Origin: a bacterium D16-56
GTDB lineage: Bacteria > Bacillota > Clostridia > Lachnospirales > Lachnospiraceae
Length of the DNA stretch: 64,000 nt
Direction of reading: 5' to 3'
Assembly: GCA_003611875.1 (NCBI GenBank)
Contig: RAYY01000010.1
Span: 1-64,000, forward strand
Both the position numbers and the translations under genes were made by a program. Numbering within the stretch: the first letter of the stretch is position 1; the number at the start of each line of letters is the position of its first letter. Below the pieces are notes generated by a model, which made no database searches, was not told the DNA's origin, and saw nothing but the letters and a program-made list of their open reading frames with translations. Of the stretch, positions 25,750 through 34,184 are shown one piece after another.

Positions 25750-26682
25750 ATGGAGAAAGCCAGAAAATTGCTGCTGGTTATTAATCCCAGGTCAGGCAAG
25801 GGCCAGATCAAGAATCGGCTTTTGGAGATTTTGAATATTTTTATCCAGGCAGGCTACCAGGTTCAGGTACACATTACCCAGCAGCCGGGAGAGGCAAAGC
25901 AGGTGGTATCCCAGGCCGGGGAGGGGATGGAGCTGATTGTGTGCAGCGGAGGCGACGGCACGTTGAATGAGACGATTTCCGGGATGATGGAGCTTGAGAA
26001 AATGCCGCAGCTTGGTTATATTCCTGCCGGTTCTACCAATGATTTTGCCGCCAGCTTAAAAATTCCCAAGCAGATGACGGCAGCAGCCCTGGCAGCGGTA
26101 AATGGCGAGTCTTACCTGATTGATATCGGAAGCTTCTGCGGTGAGAAATATTTTGTGTATGTGGCAGGCTTTGGCGCTTTTACAGAGGTTTCCTATCTCA
26201 CATCCCAGGATAAGAAAAATCTTTTGGGACATCAGGCATATGTGCTTGAGGGAGTGAAAAGCCTTGCCTCGATCAAGACCTATTCCATGAAGGTGGAGTG
26301 GGAGGATCACACCTGTGAGGGGGATTTTATTTTTGGCATGGTTACGAATACCATCAGTGTAGGCGGTTTTAAGGGGCTGGTGAATCAGGATGTGTCCTTG
26401 TGTGACGGGCTTTTTGAGGTTCTTTTGATTCGTATGCCCAAGACTCCGTTAGAACTCAGCGGGATCGTTTCCAGCCTGCTTTTAAAAGATGAAAAGAGTG
26501 AGCTTGTGTGTAAATTTAAGACCCGGTCCCTTACGTTCCAATGCGATGAACCGGTAGATTGGGTTTTGGACGGAGAATTTGGCGGAAGCTGTTCCCAAGT
26601 GTCTCTGGAAAATCTTTACAGAAGAATAGAAATCCGGCGGAATGTGCCAAAGAACGAAAAAAAGAAAAAATTTGTAGAATAG
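25750..26682 (+). CDS. Diacylglycerol kinase-family lipid kinase (YegS/DgkB type)
   Basis: The 310-residue protein belongs to the soluble DAGK-catalytic family that phosphorylates diacylglycerol or related lipids at the inner membrane face. It has the N-terminal LLVINPRSGKGQ segment, the nucleotide-binding GGDGTLNE motif (about 73-80) and PAGSTNDFA (about 97-105), then the C-terminal beta domain with the DGEFGG segment near 277. It starts 27 bases after mutY with GGGAGGTGAG. In Firmicutes the DgkB member recycles diacylglycerol left by lipoteichoic-acid synthesis; that role is possible here. Confidence 0.9.
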   Translation: MEKARKLLLVINPRSGKGQIKNRLLEILNIFIQAGYQVQVHITQQPGEAKQVVSQAGEGMELIVCSGGDGTLNETISGMMELEKMPQLGYIPAGSTNDFAASLKIPKQMTAAALAAVNGESYLIDIGSFCGEKYFVYVAGFGAFTEVSYLTSQDKKNLLGHQAYVLEGVKSLASIKTYSMKVEWEDHTCEGDFIFGMVTNTISVGGFKGLVNQDVSLCDGLFEVLLIRMPKTPLELSGIVSSLLLKDEKSELVCKFKTRSLTFQCDEPVDWVLDGEFGGSCSQVSLENLYRRIEIRRNVPKNEKKKKFVE

Positions 26683-26695
26683 AGAAAGAAAATTG

Positions 26696-26724
26696 TTGAA
26701 ATTTGAGGGTTAGTAATATATAAT
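26696..26724 (+). promoter_or_regulatory. Predicted sigma-A promoter of rpoD
   Basis: TTGAAA (26696-26701) and TATAAT (26719-26724) are separated by 17 bases, 50 bases ahead of rpoD. Confidence 0.72.
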
Positions 26725-26773
26725 GATAAGTTGAGTAGAGGCTTAGTGACCCTTAAGTGAAAGGACGTTACCT

Positions 26774-27904
26774 GTGGAAAAAGACAATTTTTTAGAAAAG
26801 CTGAAAAAGCTGGTGGAAGTTGCCAAAACAAAGCATAACGCATTGGATGTGGCGGAGATCAATGATTTCTTCAGAGGGGATAACCTGACTCCGGATCAGA
26901 TGGAGCAGATCTATAGTTATCTGGAAGAACGCCGGGTGGATGTGATCCCGCTGATTGACGACAGTCTTATGGCAGACGATTCTCTTTTGCTGGACGATGA
27001 TGATTTTGTTGGGGATGACAGCTTTTTAAAGGAAGCAGAGGATATTGATCTGGATGCAGTGGACCTTTTGGAAGGGATCGGCACAGAGGATCCAGTACGG
27101 ATGTATTTAAAGGAAATCGGTACAGTGCCTTTGCTCAGTGCAGATGAGGAGCTGGTGCTGGCCAAAAGGAAAGCAGAAGGTGACGAGCGTGCAAAGGACC
27201 GGCTGATTGAGGCCAATTTGCGCCTTGTGGTCAGCATTGCCAAGCGTTATACGGGCAGAGGCATGAGCTTTCTGGATCTGGTTCAGGAGGGCAATCTGGG
27301 ACTGATCAAGGGCGTGGAGAAATTCGATTATACAAAGGGATATAAGCTGAGTACATATGCTACTTGGTGGATTCGGCAGTCCGTGACCAGGGCTCTTGCA
27401 GACCAGGCGCGCACCATCCGTGTACCGGTGCATATGGTGGAGACCATCAATAAGATGTCCAAGATGCAGAGAAAGCTTACCCTGGAGTTAGGATATGAGC
27501 CGTCAGTGGCAGAGCTGGCAGACGCTCTGGAGATGTCAGAGGAGAAGGTGATGGAGATCATGCAGATCGCCAGGGAGCCGGCTTCTTTGGAGACGCCTAT
27601 TGGTGAGGAGGACGACTCCAACTTAGGCGATTTTGTGGCGGACAATAATGTGGTCACTCCGGAGGGCAATGTGGAGTCTGTGATGCTTAGAGAGCATATT
27701 GACGCCCTGTTAGGGGATTTAAAGGAGCGTGAACGGCAGGTGATCGTGCTTCGGTTCGGTCTTGAGGACGGCCATCCCAGAACCTTGGAGGAAGTGGGCA
27801 AGGAGTTTAATGTTACCCGCGAAAGAATTCGCCAGATTGAGGCCAAGGCGCTGCGGAAGCTGCGCAATCCGGTGAGAAGCAAACGGATTCGGGATTTTCT
27901 GTAG
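26774..27904 (+). CDS. rpoD: Primary RNA polymerase sigma factor RpoD (sigma-A)
   Basis: The 376-residue protein is the housekeeping sigma factor. Region 1.1-like sequence and an acidic [11 protein letters not shown] stretch fill residues 1-100. Region 1.2 begins at [12 protein letters not shown]. Regions 2.1-2.4 contain [12 protein letters not shown] and the -10 recognition segment [15 protein letters not shown]. Region 4.2 ends with [20 protein letters not shown]. The start is GTG at 26774 with AAAGGA upstream. Its usual upstream neighbour dnaG is absent here; the gene has its own promoter behind a lipid kinase. Length and motifs support the primary factor, not an alternative one. Confidence 0.96.
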   Translation: MEKDNFLEKLKKLVEVAKTKHNALDVAEINDFFRGDNLTPDQMEQIYSYLEERRVDVIPLIDDSLMADDSLLLDDDDFVGDDSFLKEAEDIDLDAVDLLEGIGTEDPVRMYLKEIGTVPLLSADEELVLAKRKAEGDERAKDRLIEANLRLVVSIAKRYTGRGMSFLDLVQEGNLGLIKGVEKFDYTKGYKLSTYATWWIRQSVTRALADQARTIRVPVHMVETINKMSKMQRKLTLELGYEPSVAELADALEMSEEKVMEIMQIAREPASLETPIGEEDDSNLGDFVADNNVVTPEGNVESVMLREHIDALLGDLKERERQVIVLRFGLEDGHPRTLEEVGKEFNVTRERIRQIEAKALRKLRNPVRSKRIRDFL

Positions 27905-28022
27905 GCGCTGCAGACAGCTTACAGGCCGCCGTTTTGCCGCACGAATAAGCCTGTGTGCTTTTAATTGTACAGTATGGGTCACTGCTGTTTAGCAGGCAGG
28001 AGCTTTTCAGAGAGAGAAAGAG

Positions 28023-28637
28023 ATGAACCGCAGAAATTATCAAAAAGAACTGGAAGCCATCATAAAGCAGAATGAGAGCAGGAGCCGGGTTCCCCGGCTC
28101 TTTCTGCATAGCTGCTGTGCACCCTGCAGCAGCTATGTGCTGGAGTATCTGTCTCAGTATTTTGAGATCACGGTCTTTTATTATAATCCCAACATATCGC
28201 CCAAGGAAGAGTACGAGAAGCGGGCAGAGGAGCAGAGACGGCTGGTGGATGCCCTGCCTGCAAAATACCCGATTCATCTGAAGCTGGGACCCTATGAACC
28301 GCAGCGGTTCTATGAGATGGCCAAAGGGCTGGAGCAGGAGCCGGAGGGCGGAGAGCGCTGCTTCGGCTGCTACAGGATGAGAATGGAGGAGGCGGCAAGG
28401 CTGGCAGCAGAGGGCCATTATGATTATTTTACCACCACTCTGACCATAAGTCCCTTGAAGAAGGCCGAAAAGCTGAATGAGATCGGGGAGCTTTTAGAGG
28501 CGGTTTATCCTGTAAAGCATCTTCCGTCGGATTTTAAGAAAAGGGATGGATATCGAAGGTCCGTAGAGCTGTCAGGAGAATATGGGCTGTACCGGCAGGA
28601 TTATTGCGGCTGTATATTTTCCAGGCGGGAACGATAG
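28023..28637 (+). CDS. queH: Epoxyqueuosine reductase QueH
   Basis: QueH carries out the last step of queuosine synthesis in tRNA, reducing epoxyqueuosine to queuosine, and is unrelated to cobalamin-dependent QueG. The 204-residue protein has the characteristic cysteines: Cys31, Cys32 and Cys35 in HSCCAPCSSYVLEYL, Cys113 and Cys116 in ERCFGCY, and Cys195 and Cys197 in QDYCGCIFS, which bind an iron-sulfur cluster and a metal. The family length is matched. It begins 118 bases after rpoD with AGAGAGAAAGAG as a weak binding site. Queuosine precursor salvage genes are not in the window. Confidence 0.92.
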   Translation: MNRRNYQKELEAIIKQNESRSRVPRLFLHSCCAPCSSYVLEYLSQYFEITVFYYNPNISPKEEYEKRAEEQRRLVDALPAKYPIHLKLGPYEPQRFYEMAKGLEQEPEGGERCFGCYRMRMEEAARLAAEGHYDYFTTTLTISPLKKAEKLNEIGELLEAVYPVKHLPSDFKKRDGYRRSVELSGEYGLYRQDYCGCIFSRRER

Positions 28638-28640
28638 ACT

Positions 28641-28775
28641 GCCTCCGGCGATGGAATTTTCATGGTAAACCTCCATGCGCCCGGCAGCGGACGCACCACC
28701 GTCCCATGAAAGTCCGGCGGGCGCACTTGGAATACCTGATTAGAATCGCCTCCGGCGATGGAATTTTCATGGTAA
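28641..28775. repeat. Conserved hairpin element, copy 1, with flanking 28-base direct repeats
   Basis: A 28-base sequence occurs twice without mismatch (28641-28668 and 28748-28775). Between the copies lies a hairpin (28677-28724) with outer stem GCGCCCG/CGGGCGC, inner stem GGAC/GTCC and a loop ending in CCACCGTCCCATGAAA. The stretch 28667-28739 recurs at 51912-51985 with about 64 of 73 positions equal by hand alignment. It is transcribed downstream of queH and may be a structured RNA or a REP-like element. The 279-base gap between queH and ptsH holds only this and the ptsH promoter. Confidence 0.75.
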
Positions 28776-28815
28776 CAAGGCTTGTGAAAATTGCTGTGAA
28801 ATCTGGTGTTTGTGC

Positions 28816-28844
28816 TTGACACATATCGGGATTTGTAATAAAAT
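28816..28844 (+). promoter_or_regulatory. Predicted sigma-A promoter of ptsH
   Basis: A perfect TTGACA -35 box (28816-28821) is followed after 17 bases by TAAAAT (28839-28844). It lies about 70 bases before the HPr start. Confidence 0.75.
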
Positions 28845-28916
28845 TTTAATGAGAGGTCTATACCGGAAGGTATGGATTGGAGGGATTATAATTTAATTAA
28901 AAAGGAGAGATGTGAC

Positions 28917-29183
28917 ATGCTTAGTAAGACATTGACTGTTGTGAATCCGTCCGGATTACATTTAAGACCTGCGGGGGTTCTGTCCCAGACCGCAATGAAG
29001 TTTAAGTGTGATGTTTTGATTGAGTGTGGCGAGAAAAGAATCATTGCCAAGAGTGTGCTGAATGTTATGGCGGCAGGGATTAAATCAGGTACCGAGATTA
29101 CCCTCATCTGCGACGGAGAAGATGAAGCAGCAGCCATGGAGACGATTAGCCAGGCCATTGAGAGCGGATTAGGCGAGATGTAA
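28917..29183 (+). CDS. ptsH: Phosphocarrier protein HPr
   Basis: HPr passes phosphate from enzyme I to sugar-specific EII proteins, and in Firmicutes its serine-phosphorylated form is the corepressor of CcpA. The 88-residue protein has the catalytic His15 in NPSGLHLRPAG and the regulatory Ser46 in AKSVLNVMAAG, both at canonical positions, so it is a true HPr and not Crh. ATG 28917 follows AAAGGAGAGATGTGAC. It is monocistronic; enzyme I (ptsI) is not adjacent, which is common in Clostridia. It would serve the EIICB transporter at 10237. Confidence 0.95.
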   Translation: MLSKTLTVVNPSGLHLRPAGVLSQTAMKFKCDVLIECGEKRIIAKSVLNVMAAGIKSGTEITLICDGEDEAAAMETISQAIESGLGEM

Positions 29184-29208
29184 TTGGAATAGAGACTGAA
29201 AAATGGAT

Positions 29209-29249
29209 GCACGCACAGAAGGCGGAGAGCCGGATGTGCGTGCGTTTTT
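29209..29249. terminator. Bidirectional terminator between ptsH and the alpha-galactosidase gene
   Basis: GCACGCAC (29209-29216) and GTGCGTGC (29236-29243) pair perfectly. A T run follows on the plus side, and an ATTTTTC-type T run follows on the minus side, so it can end both convergent transcripts. Confidence 0.82.
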
Positions 29250-29276
29250 ATGCAGATATATGTTTTTATGAAAGGA

Positions 29277-31499
29277 TCAAAGCATCAAAGTATCAAGGCA
29301 TGAAAGCATGACAAATTCAAACCGCACCGCCTGATAATCCGTCTCCGGCACCGGAAGAGGAATCCCTGCGTACATCAGCACAGCTCCTGTATACACATGT
29401 CCGCTTCCTGTCTCCTTATACTGAGCATCTGCTTCCAAGCCTCTCAAATGAATCAATGTAATAGGTGGGTTGGCATACTTTCTAAGAGTTACCCCCAACA
29501 CCAATGCCTTTCTCTTATCCTTTGCTACAAAGGACCATACTACCGCGTTGTGGTCATCTCCAGGCGCTGTGATTCGGTAGTAATCCCCTGACTGAATCAA
29601 GGGCTCAATCCGTTTAAATTCCTTGATTTGAGCTGCAGCCAGCTTTTTATCTTCATCTGCCATATGCTCCAGGTCCAATTCATATCCAAAGGTACCAGAC
29701 ATGGCTACGGCTGCCCTGGTATCCATGGAGGTGGTACGTCCGGTCTGGTGATTGGGACAGACGCTGACATGGGCTCCCATAGTGCTGACAGGATAAAGGA
29801 AGGAGGTGCCGTACTGAACCTCCAGCCGGTCAATGGCATCCGTGTTGTCGCTGCACCAGATCTGAGGAGAGTAGTAGAGCATGCCTGCATCGAATCGTCC
29901 GCCGCCGCCTGCACAGGTCTCTAAAAGCAGATCCGGATACCGGCTTACTAACTGTTCCATCATATCATAGACTCCCAGCATATGGCGGTGCAGCACCTCT
30001 CCCTGCCGGTCATCGGGAAGACTTAAGGAGTATACATTGCTTACAGCCCGGTTTACATCCCATTTTACATATTCTACTTGGCAGGCATCCAGAACCTGGA
30101 AGATCTGTCCCATTACATAGTCACGAACCTCCTTCCGCGATACATCCAGATTTAACTGGCCGCGGCTGGTCATAGGATTGCGGCCAGGCACCTTTAAGCA
30201 CCAGTCAGGATGAGCGCGGTAAAGATCACTGTCCTCGGAAATCATTTCCGGCTCGATCCAGATTCCGAACTTCATGCCCAGGTCGTGAATCCTCTGTACA
30301 AGAGCAGGAAGACCGCCGTGGATCTTCTTTTCGTTTACGTACCAGTCCCCCAGACCGGAAATATCGTCGTCCCGTTTGCCGAACCATCCGTCGTCCAGGA
30401 CAAACAGCTCAATGCCGATATCCTTGGCTGCCTTGGCAATGCCATAAAGCTTTTTCTCGTCAAACTGGAAATAGGTGGCTTCCCAGTTGTTCACCAGCAC
30501 CGGGCGGTGGCGGTTTACATAGCTACTGCGAATCAGGTGCTTTCGGAATGCGTCGTGGAAATGATGGGAAATCTGTTCAAGCCCTTTGCCGGACCAGGTC
30601 AGGACGGCTTCCGGCGCAATAAAGCTTTCTCCGGGATTGAGCCGGAAGGAAAAATTGCTGTGATGGATTCCCATGGTCAGACGGGTTTGCTCTGCCTGAT
30701 CTAATTCTACCTGGCACTGGAAGTTGCCGCTGTACACAAAGACAACGCCGCAGCATTCGCCATAGTCCTCTGTGGCAGTCCGGTCACAGAGAATAACAGC
30801 CGGATTATGATGGTGGCTGGACATGCCGCGCTTGCTTTCTATGGTCTGGATGCCATGACATACAGGGCGCCGCTCTGTCTGGCGTTCCATGTTATGGCGC
30901 CCATAGAAATGGATCATGTCCAGGGAGCGTTTGGGAATGTCCAGCTCTAAGGACATGGCCTTTTTCAGTGCAATCCGGGAGGAGCCGTTGTTTATCACCT
31001 CCACGGCACGGGTAATGACATCACATTGGGGAAATACACCGTAGAGCAGCTTTACCTCCACGCCGCTGACACTGTCTGCCAGAAGGATCTCCAAGGTAGA
31101 GGCATCTGAGCTGTCCCTGGCAAAGAGAGCAGGCAGGCCAGGAAGGCTGTATTTGCCGGGAAGGATTTTATGGGAGCGGTATTTAAGCTGCAGACAGTTG
31201 CTGCCATCAGGATGGCGGATTTCAATACCCTGGATACGATAATCGCCGTTGCCCTCCGCAGTATACTCCTGTGGAAGTACATCCAAGGAAAAGCGCCGGT
31301 CGTCCTCAGCCTCATAAGGATTGCCGGAAAAGCCACGGTCCAGATTTACGATTCGATGAACAATCTCAGCGTCGCCTAGGTTGGCTCCATAATACAAATG
31401 AACCAGGGTATCGTAGCGCTCAATCTGCATTTGATACATGGTGGAGCGGGTGCGCAGGGTAAATACACGAGTTTGCGGATTGAATTTGATTGGGTCCAT
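29277..31499 (-). CDS. Alpha-galactosidase, glycoside hydrolase family 36 (last gene of the ABC operon)
   Basis: GH36 enzymes release alpha-1,6-galactose from raffinose, stachyose and melibiose; this one lacks a signal peptide and should act in the cytosol. The 740-residue protein has an N-terminal beta-sandwich, a central TIM barrel and a C-terminal beta domain. The nucleophile is Asp481 in KWDVNRA and the acid/base Asp551 in CSDNTDAIDR; LDDGWFG and IWIEPEM are also present. ATG 31499 follows GGAGGA at the correct distance. It closes the operon of solute-binding protein, two permeases and DUF624 protein, so galactosides imported by the ABC system are its likely substrate. Confidence 0.95.
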   Translation of the reverse strand: MDPIKFNPQTRVFTLRTRSTMYQMQIERYDTLVHLYYGANLGDAEIVHRIVNLDRGFSGNPYEAEDDRRFSLDVLPQEYTAEGNGDYRIQGIEIRHPDGSNCLQLKYRSHKILPGKYSLPGLPALFARDSSDASTLEILLADSVSGVEVKLLYGVFPQCDVITRAVEVINNGSSRIALKKAMSLELDIPKRSLDMIHFYGRHNMERQTERRPVCHGIQTIESKRGMSSHHHNPAVILCDRTATEDYGECCGVVFVYSGNFQCQVELDQAEQTRLTMGIHHSNFSFRLNPGESFIAPEAVLTWSGKGLEQISHHFHDAFRKHLIRSSYVNRHRPVLVNNWEATYFQFDEKKLYGIAKAAKDIGIELFVLDDGWFGKRDDDISGLGDWYVNEKKIHGGLPALVQRIHDLGMKFGIWIEPEMISEDSDLYRAHPDWCLKVPGRNPMTSRGQLNLDVSRKEVRDYVMGQIFQVLDACQVEYVKWDVNRAVSNVYSLSLPDDRQGEVLHRHMLGVYDMMEQLVSRYPDLLLETCAGGGGRFDAGMLYYSPQIWCSDNTDAIDRLEVQYGTSFLYPVSTMGAHVSVCPNHQTGRTTSMDTRAAVAMSGTFGYELDLEHMADEDKKLAAAQIKEFKRIEPLIQSGDYYRITAPGDDHNAVVWSFVAKDKRKALVLGVTLRKYANPPITLIHLRGLEADAQYKETGSGHVYTGAVLMYAGIPLPVPETDYQAVRFEFVMLSCLDTLML

Positions 31500-31574
31500 A
31501 GTTATGTCCTCCATATGTGAAGTATTCGAATGCTATGTTCAGTCCCTCTATTAAAGCAGAAGAAGCAAGGACTG

Positions 31575-32207
31575 TCAAGGGGATTTTTCTTCAAAAAACG
31601 GGCGGTAAAGCCGCCACAAAAACCATGAGTTGGCATAAGCTGTCAGGGAAAAGCCGCACATCAGCCACACAAACAAATACACAGGAAACAGCTCTGCATC
31701 TACCATGGTAAAATACATAGGCAGGCATGTAATGGCAGTGACAGAAACGGCATATACAGGTTGACGGAAAATAAAGTATATGCTGTGGATGATCAGCTTT
31801 TTAATCTTGTTGTCAAAAGAGGCCACAGTGGGAAAGATATAAAGAGTGAGCAAAAGCAGGAGGATTCCCACAGCGGCAAGCACATAGGTAAATATCTGTC
31901 TGGCTCCGGACGGCATGGTTTTGACGGCAATGTGTTCCAGCCACAGAATGAAAGCAGCCACGAGCAGAAAAACCCAGATGATGGTGGATTGAAGAAAATT
32001 CCTTCTAAAGCTTTTGAAAAAGGATTTAATGGCATCAATATCCTTGTCCTTGTGAAGCTTTAAGGTACAATAATACATAGCAGTAGTGGAAGCGCCGATG
32101 GTGATAACAGGAATGCTGCATATCATCCAAAGAAGATTCAGCGCAATCAGCTTTCCTAAAAACAAAAAGAATTGGTGCAGGAAATTATCCTCATTGAAAA
32201 AATTCAT
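31575..32207 (-). CDS. DUF624 (YesL-like) membrane protein
   Basis: The 210-residue protein has about five hydrophobic segments and the family N terminus with MNFFNEDNFLHQFFLFLGKL followed by SIPVITIGASTTAMYY. YesL-like proteins are almost always encoded beside carbohydrate ABC importers or glycosidases in Firmicutes, but their function is not known. Here the gene lies between the permease gene and the alpha-galactosidase gene. A terminator-like hairpin separates it from the permeases, so its expression, and that of the galactosidase, is probably lower than that of the transporter. Confidence 0.85.
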   Translation of the reverse strand: MNFFNEDNFLHQFFLFLGKLIALNLLWMICSIPVITIGASTTAMYYCTLKLHKDKDIDAIKSFFKSFRRNFLQSTIIWVFLLVAAFILWLEHIAVKTMPSGARQIFTYVLAAVGILLLLLTLYIFPTVASFDNKIKKLIIHSIYFIFRQPVYAVSVTAITCLPMYFTMVDAELFPVYLFVWLMCGFSLTAYANSWFLWRLYRPFFEEKSP

Positions 32208-32238
32208 AAGTTCCCCTTTCCTTCAGCCGGTATAAAGG

Positions 32239-32286
32239 AAAAGCCCGCCGCACCGCAAGGAGTACCTTGGGACTTGGCGGGCTTTT
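32239..32286 (-). terminator. Terminator-like hairpin after the permease genes
   Basis: AAAAGCCCGCC (32239-32249) and GGCGGGCTTTT (32276-32286) pair perfectly across a 26-base loop, with T runs on both outer sides. It may attenuate transcription into the DUF624 and galactosidase genes or act in both directions. Confidence 0.7.
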
Positions 32287-32322
32287 CTAGGTTTAAAGCC
32301 TGTGTTTTGTGTGAAAAGTTTT

Positions 32323-33147
32323 TTACAGCTTACCGCCGGAAGTTGCGATACCTTCTACGAACTGTTTCTGGAAGATCAGATACAGCACGATCATCGGGAC
32401 ACAAGCCAGCAGAGAAGCAGCCATCAGCTGCGGATAGTTGTTGGTGTACTGACCCTGCATTTTTGCCAAAGCAGCAGACAGGGGCATTACGTCACGGTTA
32501 CAGATAAGAGGCCACATCAGATCCTTGTAGGCAAACACTGCGGTGAAGATACCCAGGGCTACCATAGAAGACTGAGTCAAAGGAGCCATGATCCACAGGA
32601 AGGTCTGACCGATGTTGCATCCGTCCAAGCGAGCCGCTTCTTCCAGATCTCTTGGCAGTCCCATGTAAGCCTGACGCAGCAGGAATGTACCAAATGCAGT
32701 AACCAGACCCGGGAATACCAGAGCAAAGATAGTGTTCAGCATTCCCATTTTGCTGACCATCAAATACTGGGGGATGATGTAAATCTGTGCGGGAACCATC
32801 ATCTGGAACAGAATCAGGGAGAACATAAAGTTCTTGCCTCTAAATTCAAGTCTGGCAAAAGCATAGCCGGCCAGGGTAGCAGTCAGAACTGCTGCAATTA
32901 CACGTCCTGCAATCAAAAGCAGGGTATTCCAGTACAGGATCGGAAAATCCATGTTGTTGATAACAGTACTGAAATTCTCCGTCCGCCATACACTTGGGAA
33001 AATGACGAAAGGATTTACAGATGTAGCTTCTGTCATTGACTTAAATGCTGTCAATGCCATCCAAAGAAACGGAACCAGCATGGTGATGGATACCAGAATC
33101 AGGATGAGATGAATGACCATTGACATGATTTTTGCTCTTTGTTCCAT
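32323..33147 (-). CDS. Carbohydrate ABC transporter permease (MalG/MsmG family)
   Basis: The 274-residue protein is the second inner-membrane subunit of a CUT1 sugar importer, with six predicted membrane segments. The cytoplasmic EAA loop, which contacts the ATPase, reads EEAARLDGCNIGQTFLWIMAPL (about 190-211). It starts 21 bases after the first permease gene. No ATPase gene is in the cluster, as is usual in this group; a shared MsmK-type ATPase encoded elsewhere is expected to energise it. Confidence 0.92.
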   Translation of the reverse strand: MEQRAKIMSMVIHLILILVSITMLVPFLWMALTAFKSMTEATSVNPFVIFPSVWRTENFSTVINNMDFPILYWNTLLLIAGRVIAAVLTATLAGYAFARLEFRGKNFMFSLILFQMMVPAQIYIIPQYLMVSKMGMLNTIFALVFPGLVTAFGTFLLRQAYMGLPRDLEEAARLDGCNIGQTFLWIMAPLTQSSMVALGIFTAVFAYKDLMWPLICNRDVMPLSAALAKMQGQYTNNYPQLMAASLLACVPMIVLYLIFQKQFVEGIATSGGKL

Positions 33148-33168
33148 AACAATTTCCTCCTCCTAATC

Positions 33169-34062
33169 CTAATTGTAGTAAACCCATTTTTTCTGTGCAA
33201 TCATCTGGAATACGGTGATAACCATAATGATGGCGATCAAAAGTACAACAATAGTGGAACCATAGCCTTTGTTATTTTCCACGAAAGAGTTCTGATAGAA
33301 CAAATACACGATGGACTGTGTTTTGTAAAGAGCAGGGTTGTTCTTATCCATAACCATGAAGATCAGGTCAAATACCTGTAGTCCGCCGATGATTCTGGTG
33401 ATGCTGACGAAGAAGATAGTGGGAGAAAGCAGCGGAACGGTGATATTGAAGAACTGCTCAATCCCATTGGCTCCGTCAATGTCAGCGGCCTCATAATAGT
33501 CTCTCGGAATCTCCTGAAGTCCGGCAAGGAACAGAACCATGTTATAACCGATGATGGACCAGATACCAATGACAGCAATACTGAATACAGCGATCTTCGG
33601 ATCGGAAATCCACTGAACATTGCCGCCGAACACATGATTCAGAAGACCAAATTCAGTGTTGAACAGCCATCTCCATACCATTGCCACTGCAGCGGGAGCT
33701 GCAACCATGGGAAGGAAGAAGATAGTACGGTAAGTAGAAACGCCTTTCATTTTCCTGTTCAGCAAAACTGCCAGAACCAGAGAGATTGCGATGGAGAACG
33801 GAACTTCCACAATCGCATACTTAAAGGTGTTCAGTACAGACTGCCATACCTCAGTGTCTCCGAACAGACGAATATAGTTCTCTGCTCCGATGAAAATGTT
33901 GCCTTTGCCAAAGTCGCCGGTTTTGAAAAAGCTTTGCCAGATGGTCTGGAAAATCGGAATAATATTCAGGATAATAAGTCCGAACATGGTGGGAAGGATA
34001 AAGAGCCATCCCCACATAAATTCATTGCGCTCCCGGCTGGTTCCTTTTTTGATGTTGCTCAC
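33169..34062 (-). CDS. Carbohydrate ABC transporter permease (MalF/MsmF family)
   Basis: The 297-residue protein is the first inner-membrane subunit of the CUT1 importer, with six predicted membrane segments after a hydrophilic N terminus. The EAA loop reads YEAADIDGANGIEQFFNITVPL (about 205-226). Together with the MalG-type permease it forms the pore for the sugar delivered by the solute-binding lipoprotein encoded upstream. A stable hairpin in the 122-base gap behind the binding-protein gene may lower its expression relative to that gene. Confidence 0.92.
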   Translation of the reverse strand: MSNIKKGTSRERNEFMWGWLFILPTMFGLIILNIIPIFQTIWQSFFKTGDFGKGNIFIGAENYIRLFGDTEVWQSVLNTFKYAIVEVPFSIAISLVLAVLLNRKMKGVSTYRTIFFLPMVAAPAAVAMVWRWLFNTEFGLLNHVFGGNVQWISDPKIAVFSIAVIGIWSIIGYNMVLFLAGLQEIPRDYYEAADIDGANGIEQFFNITVPLLSPTIFFVSITRIIGGLQVFDLIFMVMDKNNPALYKTQSIVYLFYQNSFVENNKGYGSTIVVLLIAIIMVITVFQMIAQKKWVYYN

Positions 34063-34105
34063 AAGTTCACCCCTTCTCTTGATTTAGTGCTGCAGTTCTG
34101 CCGCG

Positions 34106-34158
34106 GGCAGTCCGGATTCCTTCTATAATAAATAGAAAACAATGGTATTCGGACTGCC
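34106..34158 (-). other. Intercistronic hairpin between binding protein and permease genes
   Basis: GGCAGTCCG (34106-34114) pairs with CGGACTGCC (34150-34158), with further partial pairing inside. There is no T run. Hairpins at this place in sugar ABC operons usually protect the binding-protein message and set a higher level of that protein. Confidence 0.6.
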
Positions 34159-34184
34159 TGCAAAGAACCAAAGCATGCGGCCTT

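Noticed and set aside
28604-28819. A 71-codon plus-strand frame after queH
   Set aside because: It overlaps the queH end and is made mostly of the 28-base repeats and the hairpin element.
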